A stretch of 64,000 bases of DNA. Source: Streptococcus sp. oral taxon 061 (GTDB lineage Bacteria > Bacillota > Bacilli > Lactobacillales > Streptococcaceae). Shown piece by piece: positions 1 to 8,894 of this stretch; positions within the stretch are counted from its first letter, which is position 1, and each line of letters opens with the position of its first letter. The notes beneath the pieces are model-generated. The model was not told the origin of the DNA and did no database searches. It saw only the letters and a program-made list of their open reading frames with translations. A program made the position numbers and the translations under genes. The stretch lies in NCBI RefSeq assembly GCF_013394695.1, contig NZ_CP058258.1:392001-456000 (forward strand). Reading direction: 5' to 3'.

Positions 1-473
<473 letters not shown>

Positions 474-551
474 AAGTAACTGAGAATACGAAGTGTGAAG
501 GTTTTCTTGGAATTTGATAGATATTCAATTTTGAGTAGGTATTACTCAGAG

Positions 552-668
552 TTAAGTGACGATAGCCTAGGAGATACACCTGTACCCATGCCGAACACAG
601 AAGTTAAGCCCTAGAACGCCGGAAGTAGTTGGGGGTTGCCCCCTGTGAGATATGGAAGTCGCTTAGCT
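552..668 (+). rRNA. 5S ribosomal RNA
   Basis: A 117-nt segment starting TTAAGTGACGATAGCC contains the conserved 5S core CCGAACACAGAAGTTAAGC and closes with GTCGCTTAGCT, which pairs with the 5' end. It lies 78 nt after the 23S end and 3 nt before the first tRNA. Confidence 0.97.
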
Positions 669-671
669 CGA

Positions 672-744
672 GGGAGTTTAGCTCAGCTGGGAGAGCATCT
701 GCCTTACAAGCAGAGGGTCAGCGGTTCGATCCCGTTAACTCCCA
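672..744 (+). tRNA. tRNA-Val (anticodon TAC)
   Basis: Cloverleaf with acceptor GGGAGTT/AACTCCC, anticodon loop CTTACAA and a normal T arm. CCA is not encoded. First tRNA of a 17-gene cluster behind the rRNA operon. Confidence 0.97.
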
Positions 745-746
745 TA

Positions 747-819
747 GGTCCCGTAGTGTAGCGGTTATCACGTCGCCCTGTCACGGCGAAGATCGCGGGT
801 TCGATTCCCGTCGGGACCG
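747..819 (+). tRNA. tRNA-Asp (anticodon GTC)
   Basis: Acceptor GGTCCCG/CGGGACC with discriminator G, anticodon GTC in the CTGTCAC loop and a regular T arm. CCA is not encoded. Confidence 0.97.
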
Positions 820-837
820 TAATAACGAAAGTTATTT

Positions 838-910
838 GACTCGTTAGCTCAGTTGGTAGAGCAATTGACTTTTAATCAATGGGTCACTGGTTCGAGCCCA
901 GTACGGGTCA
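838..910 (+). tRNA. tRNA-Lys (anticodon TTT)
   Basis: Acceptor GACTCGT/ACGGGTC with one G-U pair, anticodon loop CTTTTAA, discriminator A. CCA is not encoded. Confidence 0.97.
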
Positions 911-915
911 TATTT

Positions 916-997
916 GCGGGTTTGGCGGAATTGGCAGACGCACCAGATTTAGGATCTGGCGCTTAACGGCGTGGGGGTTCAAGTCCCTTAACCCGCA
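916..997 (+). tRNA. tRNA-Leu (anticodon TAG)
   Basis: An 82-nt class II tRNA with a long variable arm. Acceptor GCGGGTT/AACCCGC, anticodon loop TTTAGGA, discriminator A. Confidence 0.97.
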
Positions 998-1009
998 TAA
1001 TAGAAATCA

Positions 1010-1082
1010 GCCGGCTTAGCTCAGTTGGTAGAGCATCTGATTTGTAATCAGAGGGTCGCGTGTTCAAGTCATGTAGCCGGCA
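1010..1082 (+). tRNA. tRNA-Thr (anticodon TGT)
   Basis: Acceptor GCCGGCT/AGCCGGC, anticodon loop TTTGTAA, discriminator A. CCA is not encoded. Confidence 0.97.
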
Positions 1083-1109
1083 TTTTTTTTAATATAAACC
1101 AGAGTCGAT

Positions 1110-1181
1110 GCGAACGTAGTTCAGTGGTAGAACACCACCTTGCCAAGGTGGGGGTCGCGGGTTCGAATCCCGTCGTTCGCT
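1110..1181 (+). tRNA. tRNA-Gly (anticodon GCC)
   Basis: A 72-nt tRNA with anticodon GCC between CACCT/AGGTG stem strands. Acceptor GCGAACG/CGTTCGC, discriminator T as usual for bacterial tRNA-Gly. Confidence 0.97.
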
Positions 1182-1188
1182 TAGAGAG

Positions 1189-1274
1189 GCCGGGGTGGCG
1201 GAACTGGCAGACGCACAGGACTTAAAATCCTGCGATTGGTAACGATCGTACCGGTTCGATTCCGGTCCTCGGCA
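1189..1274 (+). tRNA. tRNA-Leu (anticodon TAA)
   Basis: An 86-nt class II tRNA with long variable arm. Anticodon loop CTTAAAA; acceptor GCCGGGG/CCTCGGC with one G-U pair. Confidence 0.97.
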
Positions 1275-1285
1275 TATATTGAAGA

Positions 1286-1359
1286 GCACCCTTAGCTCAA
1301 CTGGATAGAGTACCTGACTACGAATCAGGCGGTTAGAGGTTCGACTCCTCTAGGGTGCA
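1286..1359 (+). tRNA. tRNA-Arg (anticodon ACG)
   Basis: Acceptor GCACCCT/AGGGTGC, anticodon ACG (read as inosine after TadA modification), discriminator A. Confidence 0.97.
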
Positions 1360-1373
1360 TTAAACATTTAACT

Positions 1374-1447
1374 CGGGAAGTAGCTCAGCTTGGTAGAGTA
1401 CTTGGTTTGGGACCAAGGTGTCGCAGGTTCGAATCCTGTCTTCCCGA
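1374..1447 (+). tRNA. tRNA-Pro (anticodon TGG)
   Basis: Acceptor CGGGAAG/CTTCCCG, anticodon loop TTTGGGA, discriminator A. Confidence 0.97.
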
Positions 1448-1452
1448 TTGAT

Positions 1453-1526
1453 GGCGGTGTAGCTCAGCTGGCTAGAGCGTCCGGTTCATACCCGGGAGGT
1501 CGGGGGTTCGATCCCCTTCGCCGCTA
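1453..1526 (+). tRNA. tRNA-Met, probable elongator (anticodon CAT)
   Basis: Anticodon CAT. Acceptor GGCGGTG pairs with CGCCGCT, including a terminal G-U pair. It closely resembles the elongator Met tRNA of Bacillus as I remember it. Three CAT tRNAs occur in this cluster, matching the expected trio elongator Met, initiator fMet and lysidine-type Ile2. The Met/Ile2 split between this gene and the next is by similarity only. Confidence 0.85.
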
Positions 1527-1539
1527 TAATGATCTTGTT

Positions 1540-1613
1540 GGACCTTTAGCTCAGCTGGTTAGAGCTCTCGGCTCATAACCGAGTGGTCGTAGGTTCAAGT
1601 CCTACAAGGTCCA
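1540..1613 (+). tRNA. tRNA with CAT anticodon, probably Ile2 (lysidine) or Met
   Basis: Acceptor GGACCTT/AAGGTCC, anticodon loop CTCATAA, discriminator A. It is not an initiator, because it lacks the C1-A72 mismatch and the three G-C pairs of the anticodon stem. Resemblance to Firmicute Ile2 tRNAs suggests it is modified by TilS to read AUA; an elongator Met assignment remains possible. Confidence 0.75.
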
Positions 1614-1623
1614 TTGAAATGTT

Positions 1624-1713
1624 GGAGGATTACCCAAGTCCGGCTGAAGGGAACGGTCTTGAAAACCGTCAGGCGTGTAAAAGCGTGCGTGGGTTCGAAT
1701 CCCACATCCTCCT
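1624..1713 (+). tRNA. tRNA-Ser (anticodon TGA)
   Basis: A 90-nt class II tRNA with long variable arm. Anticodon loop CTTGAAA; acceptor GGAGGAT/ATCCTCC. The discriminator position is T, whereas the other Ser tRNA in the cluster has G. Confidence 0.96.
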
Positions 1714-1723
1714 TTATTATTAA

Positions 1724-1797
<74 letters not shown>

Positions 1798-1801
1798 TAT
1801 T

Positions 1802-1874
1802 GGCTCGGTAGCTCAGTTGGTAGAGCAATGGATTGAAGCTCCATGTGTCGGCGGTTCGATTCCGTCTCGCGCCA
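1802..1874 (+). tRNA. tRNA-Phe (anticodon GAA)
   Basis: Anticodon GAA in the TTGAAGC loop. The acceptor strand GGCTCGG pairs with TCGCGCC with a T-C mismatch at the fourth pair. Otherwise a regular cloverleaf with discriminator A. Confidence 0.95.
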
Positions 1875-1893
1875 TTTTTTAATATGATACTAT

Positions 1894-1964
1894 GCGGGTG
1901 TAGTTTAGTGGTAAAACTACAGCCTTCCAAGCTGTTGTCGCGAGTTCGATTCTCGTCACCCGCT
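1894..1964 (+). tRNA. tRNA-Gly (anticodon TCC)
   Basis: A 71-nt tRNA with acceptor GCGGGTG/CACCCGC, anticodon TCC and discriminator T. Confidence 0.97.
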
Positions 1965-1996
1965 TTGAACTTTGTTCAAGTACCAAGTTTTTACTT

Positions 1997-2070
<74 letters not shown>

Positions 2071-2076
2071 TTAATA

Positions 2077-2164
2077 GGAGAATTACTCAAGAGGCTGAAG
2101 AGGACGGTTTGCTAAATCGTTAGGTCGGGTAACTGGCGCAAGGGTTCGAATCCCTTATTCTCCG
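2077..2164 (+). tRNA. tRNA-Ser (anticodon GCT)
   Basis: An 88-nt class II tRNA with anticodon GCT, acceptor GGAGAAT/ATTCTCC and discriminator G. Last gene of the rRNA-tRNA transcription unit. Confidence 0.97.
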
Positions 2165-2169
2165 TAATT

Positions 2170-2194
2170 AAAGAGCTGTTTAGCTCTTTTTTTA
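2170..2194 (+). terminator. Rho-independent terminator of the rRNA/tRNA operon
   Basis: Stem AAGAGCT/AGCTCTT with loop GTTT, followed by a run of T. It lies 6 nt after the last tRNA. Confidence 0.9.
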
Positions 2195-2240
2195 TTGTCT
2201 TAGTCTTATATTATTCTTTTTATAACTGTTAAACATTTGA

Positions 2241-2246
2241 TATAAT
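2241..2246 (+). promoter_or_regulatory. Extended -10 promoter for the lipoprotein gene
   Basis: TATAAT preceded by TGA gives an extended -10 box 48 nt before the start codon at 2294. No convincing -35 box is present. Confidence 0.6.
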
Positions 2247-2293
2247 GTAAGTGAAATCACTACAATAATTAGTTATCTACAAAGGAGTTCGTT

Positions 2294-3439
2294 ATGGAAT
2301 CTAAGAAGATCTTAGGAAGCTTGCTAGTTCTTTTCATAAGTCTTTTTATGTTTGGCTGTAGTAATCATAGCTCCGAAAATTCTAATCAGGGGCTTAGTTT
2401 ATCAACAACTGTTAGTCAATCAAATACTAATGAACAAACTTCCGTAGAGGCTAAGAAAAATTTTAAAGAATTCTACAAGCCAGTTTTTGATAATTATCAA
2501 ATAATACTTTCTACACCGAAGGATGTAAATGCAATTGCTGATCTCTATAAGAGTTTACAAGGTACTGAACGCCCTATCAATAGTTGGTCAGTTGAAAATG
2601 CGGTTTATCAAGCTGATAAGATGAGTTTTGCCTACGCGGATCTTAATAAAGATGGTGTAGAGGAATTGTTAATTGGCGTTGAGCAATCTAATGGTGGTTA
2701 TTATATTTCGGGTCTTTATTATCTCGTAAATGAGAAACCGATACTTTTAGCAGAAGGCTTTGTAGCTGGTCATGGTGGAGCTAGAAATTCTATGAATATC
2801 TATAATGATGGAGATATCTTGGAATTAAGCTGGTCATCTGGTACAGGTGAAGGTAGGGGAGCACTTTATCATCTGAATTCTAGCCAGCAAGCAGCAAGTA
2901 AAGTTCAGGAACAGGACATTCGTGTACCAGGTAACAAAAGTTTGCATTCTGACTTTGGTAAAGCAGAGGCAGATTTAATGAATTTTAAGCAACTAGATTG
3001 GCAGAAATTTGAAAACTCTACTAGCACGACTATTTCGGGAGAAAAGCAAAAAGCTCCTTGGAATGCCAACAAATCTGCTAAATTAGAAGCTTTTATTAAA
3101 GACTGGGGAGAAAGACTTGGTCAACCTAATTACAAAAAAGGAATTGCTGGAGGAGATGTCGGTGCAGATAATCTCTATACCTTTGGTGATGGGCCGAGTG
3201 AAAAAATAAATGCGGAATACTCGGATAATGGGTTAGGAACTGCTAAGTATCGTATCGTAGAGCGCTATAGTAACTGGGATAAATTTCCAGATGTTCATAG
3301 CTATTACTTTGCGATAACCAATACAGGAGAAGCGATTGTCTTTCATTCACCGACAACTAATGGTGGGATTATGTACTTGAAACCAACCGAAAACACAGAA
3401 ATACAAGCAGAGTTCAGACGCTTGGTTGAAGAAGACTAG
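2294..3439 (+). CDS. Putative secreted lipoprotein with a C-terminal DUF4767-like region
   Basis: A 381-residue protein with a lipoprotein signal peptide: a basic N-terminus, a hydrophobic stretch and the lipobox FMFGC with Cys22 as predicted lipid anchor, so it should sit on the outer face of the membrane. A Ser/Asn-rich linker follows. Around residues 117-130 lies DLNKDGVEELLIG, an acidic calcium-loop-like turn seen in many surface proteins. The C-terminal third (about 250-381), starting PWNANKSAKLEAFIKDWG, resembles the DUF4767 region of Lactobacillales lipoproteins; that match is from memory. AAGGAG lies 8 nt before the ATG. It is transcribed alone between the tRNA terminator and an unrelated membrane gene. 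Function unknown. Confidence 0.8.
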   Translation: MESKKILGSLLVLFISLFMFGCSNHSSENSNQGLSLSTTVSQSNTNEQTSVEAKKNFKEFYKPVFDNYQIILSTPKDVNAIADLYKSLQGTERPINSWSVENAVYQADKMSFAYADLNKDGVEELLIGVEQSNGGYYISGLYYLVNEKPILLAEGFVAGHGGARNSMNIYNDGDILELSWSSGTGEGRGALYHLNSSQQAASKVQEQDIRVPGNKSLHSDFGKAEADLMNFKQLDWQKFENSTSTTISGEKQKAPWNANKSAKLEAFIKDWGERLGQPNYKKGIAGGDVGADNLYTFGDGPSEKINAEYSDNGLGTAKYRIVERYSNWDKFPDVHSYYFAITNTGEAIVFHSPTTNGGIMYLKPTENTEIQAEFRRLVEED

Positions 3440-3591
3440 AAAAATGAAGAATTTGGTCTTGGCTAAGCTCTTTTTATAAAAATCTCTTTTTTCATTTTTA
3501 TATTCTTTGATTATTTAATTGTATGCTAGTGTTATATAAGAACGTAAAGCATTGTTTGATGATGACTCTATAATTCAGGGGAATAGAATAT

Positions 3592-4296
3592 ATGACAAAA
3601 ATTGTGAAGTTTCATAGTATTTACTATAGATTTGTTCTTTTTATAGTTATTTTATATCTTTTGGGTGTTCATCAAATTGTTGGTCGAGGAACTCAAACAG
3701 TTAATATTTTTGATTACGCCTTCAGCTTCCATCAAACACAGTTAGGGTATTTCCTTCTTTTATTAATTCTAGTTGGCATTGGCATAAATCTTCTTTGTTC
3801 TTGGAAATTTTCTGTATCTCCAAAAGGGATTTATCTTAGAAGATTAGCTTTATTTGTTCCTTGGAGTGATATTAGTGGAGTTTCGCATGTTTGGATTAAC
3901 AAGGCGAGTAATTTTAGTAGTGGGATTAATTTTTATAACAATAAATGTTTAGTTTTTTATCGTCATGATTACAAGCCAATTTGTATCTATAATATTTCTT
4001 TATTGGCTTTATTTGCTGTCAAACTCTTCAATCCTCAGATTAAGACGAATATATTATCAGCTATTTTTGCTACGGGATTTAATATTCTATTGAATGCTTT
4101 AATTTTCTTTTATCTTTATTTTTTTGAGTTAAAAACTCTTAGTTTTAGTTCTTTTTTACTTTTTTGCTTACTCTACTTTATAAAAATTTTTATCATTCCT
4201 TTATGCTTGGTTTCTAGTCAAAATTCTAAGTATGGTCCTTATCTGGGACATAGTAATTTCTTTAAGAGAAATGCTTCAGATGTGATTCATGTTTAA
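3592..4296 (+). CDS. Hypothetical integral membrane protein
   Basis: A 234-residue, strongly hydrophobic protein not recognised as a known family. Four membrane segments are visible: about residues 12-28, 50-70, 155-178 and 188-207. Between the second and third segments is a soluble stretch with FVPWSDISGV, similar in style to the PH-like domains of small bacterial membrane proteins, but this is only an impression. The very low GC content and rare codons suggest an accessory gene. The 150-nt gap before it holds AT-rich sequence with a possible TATGCT -10 at about 3522. A terminator hairpin follows. Confidence 0.6.
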   Translation: MTKIVKFHSIYYRFVLFIVILYLLGVHQIVGRGTQTVNIFDYAFSFHQTQLGYFLLLLILVGIGINLLCSWKFSVSPKGIYLRRLALFVPWSDISGVSHVWINKASNFSSGINFYNNKCLVFYRHDYKPICIYNISLLALFAVKLFNPQIKTNILSAIFATGFNILLNALIFFYLYFFELKTLSFSSFLLFCLLYFIKIFIIPLCLVSSQNSKYGPYLGHSNFFKRNASDVIHV

Positions 4297-4306
4297 TTTT
4301 ATAAAA

Positions 4307-4341
4307 ATGATGACTTTCTACTTTTTGGTAGGAAGTTTTTT
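4307..4341 (+). terminator. Terminator after the hypothetical membrane protein gene
   Basis: Stem ACTTTCTAC pairs with GTAGGAAGT around a TTTTTG loop, followed by TTTTTTATT. Confidence 0.8.
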
Positions 4342-4346
4342 ATTAT

Positions 4347-4414
4347 TTCTATATCGAAATAGTTGACAGATGTAATTCAGAGTGTTACTATAGTTCAAAA
4401 GGTTCGATATAGAA
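4347..4414 (+). promoter_or_regulatory. Promoter flanked by two copies of a putative MarR operator
   Basis: A -35 TTGACA (4363-4368) and a -10 TACTAT (4386-4391) are separated by 17 nt. TTCTATATCGAA at 4347-4358 lies just upstream of the -35. Its exact reverse complement TTCGATATAGAA lies at 4403-4414, around the expected transcription start. Each 12-mer is itself an imperfect palindrome (TTC-ATAT-GAA). Placement on both sides of the core promoter fits autorepression by the MarR protein encoded next. Confidence 0.75.
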
Positions 4415-4429
4415 CAAAAAGGAGACAAA

Positions 4430-4879
4430 ATGGACAAGATGTTAGGGGGCTACCAAGCTCTACAGATTCGATTATTGAATGGACGTATCTTTCAAAAGTT
4501 GCTGAGCAAGGAACCAGATGCTCAATACCGAAGTGAACAGGGAAAAATTTTAACGATTTTGTGGAAGCAAGAGTTAGGGTGTGCTACTGCGACCGATATC
4601 GCTCTTGCGACGGGTTTAGCCAATAATACATTGACCAGTATGGTTAAGAAATTGGAAGAACAAGGTTTGGTCACGATTCAACCTTGCACGCAAGATAAAA
4701 GAAAAAAATATATCTCGTTGACAGACCTTGGTTGGGCGCAAAAAAAAATTGGAGACCGTGTTAGTCGGGAACTTGGAGAGATTTTCTACCAAGGCTTTTC
4801 AGATCAAGAAATCCGAGAATTTGAGGCCTATCAAGAGAGAATTATCTCAAATCTAAAAGCTAAAGAGAATGACATCTAG
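4430..4879 (+). CDS. MarR-family transcriptional regulator
   Basis: A 149-residue winged-helix regulator. The helix-turn-helix region around residues 58-85 includes ATDIALATGLANNTLTSMVK, and the wing carries QPCTQDKRKKYISLT, both typical of MarR proteins. It heads an apparent operon with the NmrA-like reductase (18 nt later) and the ProV/ProWX transporter. Its promoter is bracketed by two palindromic sites, suggesting that it represses its own operon and is released by an unknown ligand. Start ATG at 4430 follows AAAAGGAGACAAA. The same order (MarR, reductase, proV, proWX) is remembered from S. pneumoniae. Confidence 0.9.
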   Translation: MDKMLGGYQALQIRLLNGRIFQKLLSKEPDAQYRSEQGKILTILWKQELGCATATDIALATGLANNTLTSMVKKLEEQGLVTIQPCTQDKRKKYISLTDLGWAQKKIGDRVSRELGEIFYQGFSDQEIREFEAYQERIISNLKAKENDI

Positions 4880-4897
4880 GGAAAGGAAGTAACAGTT

Positions 4898-5752
4898 ATG
4901 ATCGGAATTACAGGTGTAACAGGGAACTTAGGCTCCTATGTGGCTGATCTTATCGATAAAAAAGGAATCGCTTCCGTCCATCTAGCACGAAGCCCAGAGC
5001 GTGCAAAAGTTTACGCGTCTGCGGAAATACGTAGAATGTCGTATACAAATACTCCAAAAGTGGTTGAGGCCTTAAAGGGGATCGATATCTTGTTGATGGT
5101 TTCTGCTCGGGAAAATCCTGAGCGTGTCAAGGAGCACAAGGAGTTTTTAGATGCTGCAAAGCTAGCAGGAGTAGAGCATATCGTTTATACCTCCTTTTAT
5201 GGGGCAGATGAGAAGGCGACTTTCACCTTGTCTCGAGATCATGCCCAGACTGAAGCCTATATCAAGGAATTAGGGTTCACCTACACTTTTTTGAGAGATA
5301 ATTTTTACTTGGACTTCCTGATTGATATGGCGCTTGAAAATGGAGAGATTCGTGGTCCGGCCGGCAGTGGTCTTGTGTCAGCTGTTGCCCGTAAGGACAC
5401 ATCTAGGGTTGCAGCAGAGATTCTTTTAAATCCTAAGGAGTGGGAAAATCAAACCTTGAATCTGACAGGGCCTGAGGATCTTTCCATGGAAGAAATCGTA
5501 GCGCTTCTCTCGAAAGAGACCGGTAAGGACATCACGTATATAGATGAATCAGTAGAAGAAGCTTATGAGTCACGGAAAAAATGGCCAGCACAAACTTGGG
5601 AGTACGATGCCTGGGTCAGTACTTATACAGCGATTAAAGCTGGCGAACAGGCTGGGGTTTCAACAGATATCGAAAAAGTGCTAGGGCATCCAGCAAGCAG
5701 CCTTTTGGATATTCTTAGAGACAGAAAACTTATTGAGGAAAAACATGATTGA
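4898..5752 (+). CDS. NmrA-like / atypical SDR-family NAD(P)-binding protein
   Basis: A 284-residue protein with an N-terminal Rossmann motif GVTGNLGSYV (residues 5-14), the NmrA/QorB-type variant of the short-chain dehydrogenase fold. There is no complete YxxxK catalytic pair; TSFYGADEK near residue 100 occupies the usual region. Family members act as NAD(P)-dependent quinone reductases or as nucleotide-sensing regulators; the substrate here is unknown. The gene lies between the MarR gene and proV and overlaps proV by 8 nt, so it is translationally coupled to the choline/betaine importer. Confidence 0.85.
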   Translation: MIGITGVTGNLGSYVADLIDKKGIASVHLARSPERAKVYASAEIRRMSYTNTPKVVEALKGIDILLMVSARENPERVKEHKEFLDAAKLAGVEHIVYTSFYGADEKATFTLSRDHAQTEAYIKELGFTYTFLRDNFYLDFLIDMALENGEIRGPAGSGLVSAVARKDTSRVAAEILLNPKEWENQTLNLTGPEDLSMEEIVALLSKETGKDITYIDESVEEAYESRKKWPAQTWEYDAWVSTYTAIKAGEQAGVSTDIEKVLGHPASSLLDILRDRKLIEEKHD

Positions 5753-6473
5753 ATACAAACACGTAGCCTTGCGCTACACGGATAAAAACATTTTAAAAGA
5801 TGTCAATCTCCGAATTAAAAATGGAGAATTTATGGTGCTAGTGGGTCCTTCAGGTTCTGGAAAGACCACTATGATCAAGATGATTAACCGTCTTTTGGAG
5901 CCGACAGATGGCAATATCTATATGGATGGGAAACGCATCAAGGACTATGATGAACGGGAGTTACGTCTCAGTACCGGCTATGTCCTCCAAGCTATTGCCC
6001 TATTTCCTAACTTGACAGTTGCGGAAAATATTGCTCTGATTCCTGAGATGAAGGGCTGGAGCAAGGAGAAAATTGCCTCTAAAACCGAAGAACTCTTGAA
6101 CAAGGTTGGCCTGCCTGCTGCAGACTATGCCCATCGTTTACCAAGCGAGTTATCGGGTGGGGAGCAACAGCGGATTGGCATTGTGCGGGCCATCATTGCA
6201 GAGCCAAAGATTCTATTGATGGACGAGCCTTTTTCAGCCTTGGATGCCATCTCTCGCAAGCAGTTGCAAGCTCTCACCAAAGACTTGCATAAGGAGTTTG
6301 GTATGACGACTATTTTCGTTACTCATGATACGGACGAGGCTTTAAAATTAGGTGACCGGATTGCGGTTTTGCAGGATGGGGAAATTCGCCAGGTCGCAGA
6401 ACCTGAAACAATTTTACAAGCGCCTGCGACAGACTTTGTAGCAAACTTGTTTGGAGGTAAACTTCATGTCTAA
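5745..6473 (+). CDS. proV: Choline/glycine-betaine ABC transporter, ATP-binding subunit
   Basis: A 242-residue ATPase of the OpuA/ProV family. Walker [10 protein letters not shown] starts near residue 34, the Q-loop lies in [10 protein letters not shown], the signature LSGGEQQR near 135 and Walker B ILLMDEP near 155, with a downstream switch His in FVTHD. It lacks the C-terminal CBS domains of osmoregulated OpuA-type ATPases, so direct ionic-strength sensing is not expected. The start at 5745 is preferred over an in-frame ATG 12 nt upstream because GAGGA sits at proper spacing before it. It energises import together with ProWX, whose gene overlaps by 8 nt. Pneumococcal ProV is described as a choline transporter. 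Confidence 0.92.
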   Translation: MIEYKHVALRYTDKNILKDVNLRIKNGEFMVLVGPSGSGKTTMIKMINRLLEPTDGNIYMDGKRIKDYDERELRLSTGYVLQAIALFPNLTVAENIALIPEMKGWSKEKIASKTEELLNKVGLPAADYAHRLPSELSGGEQQRIGIVRAIIAEPKILLMDEPFSALDAISRKQLQALTKDLHKEFGMTTIFVTHDTDEALKLGDRIAVLQDGEIRQVAEPETILQAPATDFVANLFGGKLHV

Positions 6474-7986
6474 TTTGATTTCAACCTTTCAAGAGCGATT
6501 TAGTGAATGGGTAACAGCTCTAGGACAACACTTACAATTGTCTCTTTTGACCTTATTGGTTGCTATTTTTCTGACCATTCCGCTGGCGGTTTATCTAAAT
6601 GGTCACAAAAAAGTAGCGAACTGGGTGCTACAAGTTGCGGGTATCTTCCAGACCATTCCCTCAATGGCTTTGTTGGGTCTCTTTATTCCTTTCATGGGAA
6701 TTGGAACCTTACCAGCCCTCACAGCCCTTGTTATTTACGCTATTTTCCCGATTTTAGAAAATACGATTACAGCCCTGAACGGCATTGATCCTAGTCTTGA
6801 GGAGGCAGGGATTGCTTTTGGAATGACCAAGTGGGAGCGACTCAAAAAGTTTGAAATTCCACTGGCCATGCCTGTCATTGTATCGGGGGTTCGTACAGCA
6901 ACCGTTATGATCATTGGGACAGCAACTCTAGCTGCTCTTGTGGGAGCTGGAGGACTAGGCTCCTTTATCCTTTTGGGAATTGATCGTCGGAATGCTAGTC
7001 TCATTTTAATCGGCGCAATCTCATCAGCCATTTTGGCCATTCTCTTTAATGTTATTCTCAAATGGTTGGAAAAGGCAAAGTTGCGTACGATTGTTGCAGC
7101 CTTTGCTGTTATGGTACTTGGTTTGGGAGCTAGTTATGCTCCAAGCATGATTCCAAATAAAGAGAAAGAAAATCTGGTTATAGCTGGGAAGTTGGGACCT
7201 GAACCTGAGATTCTCATGAATATGTATAAACTTCTCATCGAGGGAAATACGGATATGACGGTGACGGTCAAGCCTAACTTTGGGAAGACAGATTTCCTTT
7301 ATCAAGCGCTGAAAAAAGGGGACATTGATATCTACCCAGAATTTTCTGGAACAGTGACAGAGAGTCTCCTCCAACCATCTCCACAAATTGGGCATGACCC
7401 AGAAAAGGTTTACGAGGTGGCTCGTGACGGCATTGCCAAACAGGATCAACTAGCCTTTCTTAAACCCATGGCTTATCAAAATACTTATGCTATAGCAGTT
7501 CCTAAAAAAATTGCGCAAGAATATGGGCTTAAGACGATTTCTGACTTGAAAAAAGTAGAAGGACAGCTCAAGGCGGGATTCACTCTGGAGTTTAATGACC
7601 GTGAGGATGGAAACAAGGGCTTGCAGTCTGTTTATGGATTGAATCTCAATGTGGCAACCATGGAACCAGCTCTTCGCTACCAAGCCATCCAGTCAGGTGA
7701 TATTCAAATTACAGATGCTTACTCAACGGATGCTGAAATTGCTAGGTATGACTTGATGATTTTAGAAGATGATCAACACCTCTTCCCACCTTATCAAGGG
7801 GCTCCACTCATGAAAGCTGAGTTACTCGAAAAACATCCTGAGTTGGAAGATGTTCTTAATAAACTAGCTGGAAAAATCACCGAGAGCCAGATGAGTCAGA
7901 TGAACTATCAAGTTGGTGTGGAAGGTAAATCAGCTGAAGAGGTTGCGCATGAGTTTCTCCTTCAAGAAGGAATACTTAAGCAATAA
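6466..7986 (+). CDS. proWX: Choline/glycine-betaine ABC transporter, fused permease and substrate-binding protein
   Basis: A 506-residue fusion. Residues 1 to about 210 form the permease (about six membrane helices), with the EAA-like loop [18 protein letters not shown]. Residues about 235-506 form an OpuAC-type substrate-binding domain, starting at [14 protein letters not shown] and tethered outside the cell. Such ProWX fusions need no separate binding lipoprotein. Start 6466 is chosen because GGAGG lies 8 nt before it; the in-frame ATG at 6451 has no such site. Last gene of the MarR-led operon, followed by a bidirectional terminator. Confidence 0.92.
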   Translation: MSNLISTFQERFSEWVTALGQHLQLSLLTLLVAIFLTIPLAVYLNGHKKVANWVLQVAGIFQTIPSMALLGLFIPFMGIGTLPALTALVIYAIFPILENTITALNGIDPSLEEAGIAFGMTKWERLKKFEIPLAMPVIVSGVRTATVMIIGTATLAALVGAGGLGSFILLGIDRRNASLILIGAISSAILAILFNVILKWLEKAKLRTIVAAFAVMVLGLGASYAPSMIPNKEKENLVIAGKLGPEPEILMNMYKLLIEGNTDMTVTVKPNFGKTDFLYQALKKGDIDIYPEFSGTVTESLLQPSPQIGHDPEKVYEVARDGIAKQDQLAFLKPMAYQNTYAIAVPKKIAQEYGLKTISDLKKVEGQLKAGFTLEFNDREDGNKGLQSVYGLNLNVATMEPALRYQAIQSGDIQITDAYSTDAEIARYDLMILEDDQHLFPPYQGAPLMKAELLEKHPELEDVLNKLAGKITESQMSQMNYQVGVEGKSAEEVAHEFLLQEGILKQ

Positions 7987-8014
7987 TCAAAGGAGTATTA
8001 GTTTATGAGTATAC

Positions 8015-8040
8015 AAAAAAGGATCAAAAGATCCTTTTTT
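8015..8040. terminator. Bidirectional terminator between proWX and the DUF3397 gene
   Basis: Perfect hairpin AAAAAAGGATC/GATCCTTTTTT with loop AAAA; it works in both directions and touches the stop codon of the minus-strand gene. Confidence 0.92.
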
Positions 8041-8374
8041 ATTGTACCAAGGCTAACAAGATGGTAAGCACCAGTGCAATTCCAATTCGAATCAGATGGT
8101 GGGCTGGATGGAAGTTTTCTTTTTGTTTGCCATTCCAATAGGCTCCGTAGCAAATTAATCCACAGCCAATCAGCCAAAGAGATAGTGCGATAATCGGCAA
8201 AAAGAAGTAGAGGAAGATAGATAAGGTCGCAAGGCTACTTCCGATAAGGAGAAATGTATTTCCTAGAGTGTGATTCCCTTTTTTAACTTCAGACAGAGAA
8301 GCCAATAAGTGAAGAAGAACAAAAGCAAGGGCAAAGAAGGCCGTAAAAAAGCCGAGAAGAATGGGGAAGAACAT
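8039..8374 (-). CDS. DUF3397-family membrane protein
   Basis: A 111-residue protein with four predicted membrane helices: about residues 4-25, 38-55, 57-80 and 92-110. A basic loop (YWNGKQKENFHP) lies between the last two. Length and layout match the DUF3397 family of uncharacterised Firmicute membrane proteins, remembered at the same position in S. pneumoniae. It is on the minus strand, convergent with proWX and 34 nt downstream of the HXXEE gene, and may be co-transcribed with that gene. No function can be assigned. Confidence 0.75.
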   Translation of the reverse strand: MFFPILLGFFTAFFALAFVLLHLLASLSEVKKGNHTLGNTFLLIGSSLATLSIFLYFFLPIIALSLWLIGCGLICYGAYWNGKQKENFHPAHHLIRIGIALVLTILLALVQ

Positions 8375-8408
8375 AGGGTTTCCTTTCTAAGATATGATTG
8401 CCTGAGTA

Positions 8409-8879
8409 CTATTTTTTATGACTGATTTTATGAAGAATCATAAATGATACTACAAGATTTAAAATAATAACCAATAAGGTAAAAAGAGAGTAACCATAAA
8501 GTTTAATTGGAAATTCATTTTTGAGATTGCAAAGAGCAAACAAACTCGTTAAAATGCCCGTCAACAATCCAGGCACATATTTTCGAATAACGATTGTCTG
8601 AATCAGATGTCCTAATACATGGTAGATATAAGCGATTATGATGGTTGCGTAAATGGTATAGTTATCAAACTGGTAACTAAGATATAGCGACGTCATAAGG
8701 ATGAGAAATTGCTCCAAGACAATAAAGTTGAAAGCAAAAGGAGTGTAATAAGAAAGGATTCGATTGTTTGGATACTGGATTGATATTTTTTTGACAAAGG
8801 ATGGCATCCAAACGATTTCTTCGAGTTCGTGAAGCATGAATAGGGCTGGAAATACAAAATAAAATTTCACGATGGACAT
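8409..8879 (-). CDS. HXXEE-motif membrane protein
   Basis: A 156-residue protein with the family-defining motif HELEE at residues 17-21, followed by four to five hydrophobic segments with histidines such as YHVLGHLIQT in the middle helix. HXXEE proteins are uncharacterised; the conserved His/Glu cluster in the membrane suggests metal binding or a membrane enzyme. ATG at 8879 is chosen over GTG at 8888 because GAAAGG lies 10 nt upstream of the ATG but only 1 nt from the GTG. It lies 15 nt downstream of the sczA stop on the same strand. Base composition is more AT-rich than its neighbours. Confidence 0.75.
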   Translation of the reverse strand: MSIVKFYFVFPALFMLHELEEIVWMPSFVKKISIQYPNNRILSYYTPFAFNFIVLEQFLILMTSLYLSYQFDNYTIYATIIIAYIYHVLGHLIQTIVIRKYVPGLLTGILTSLFALCNLKNEFPIKLYGYSLFTLLVIILNLVVSFMILHKISHKK

Positions 8880-8894
8880 TGAAGACACGCCTTT

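Noticed and set aside
8005..8067. Short reading frame of 20 codons after proWX, with AAAGGAG upstream
   Set aside because: It runs straight through the bidirectional terminator and into the convergent gene; its codons are the hairpin bases. A decayed gene start is possible but cannot be supported.
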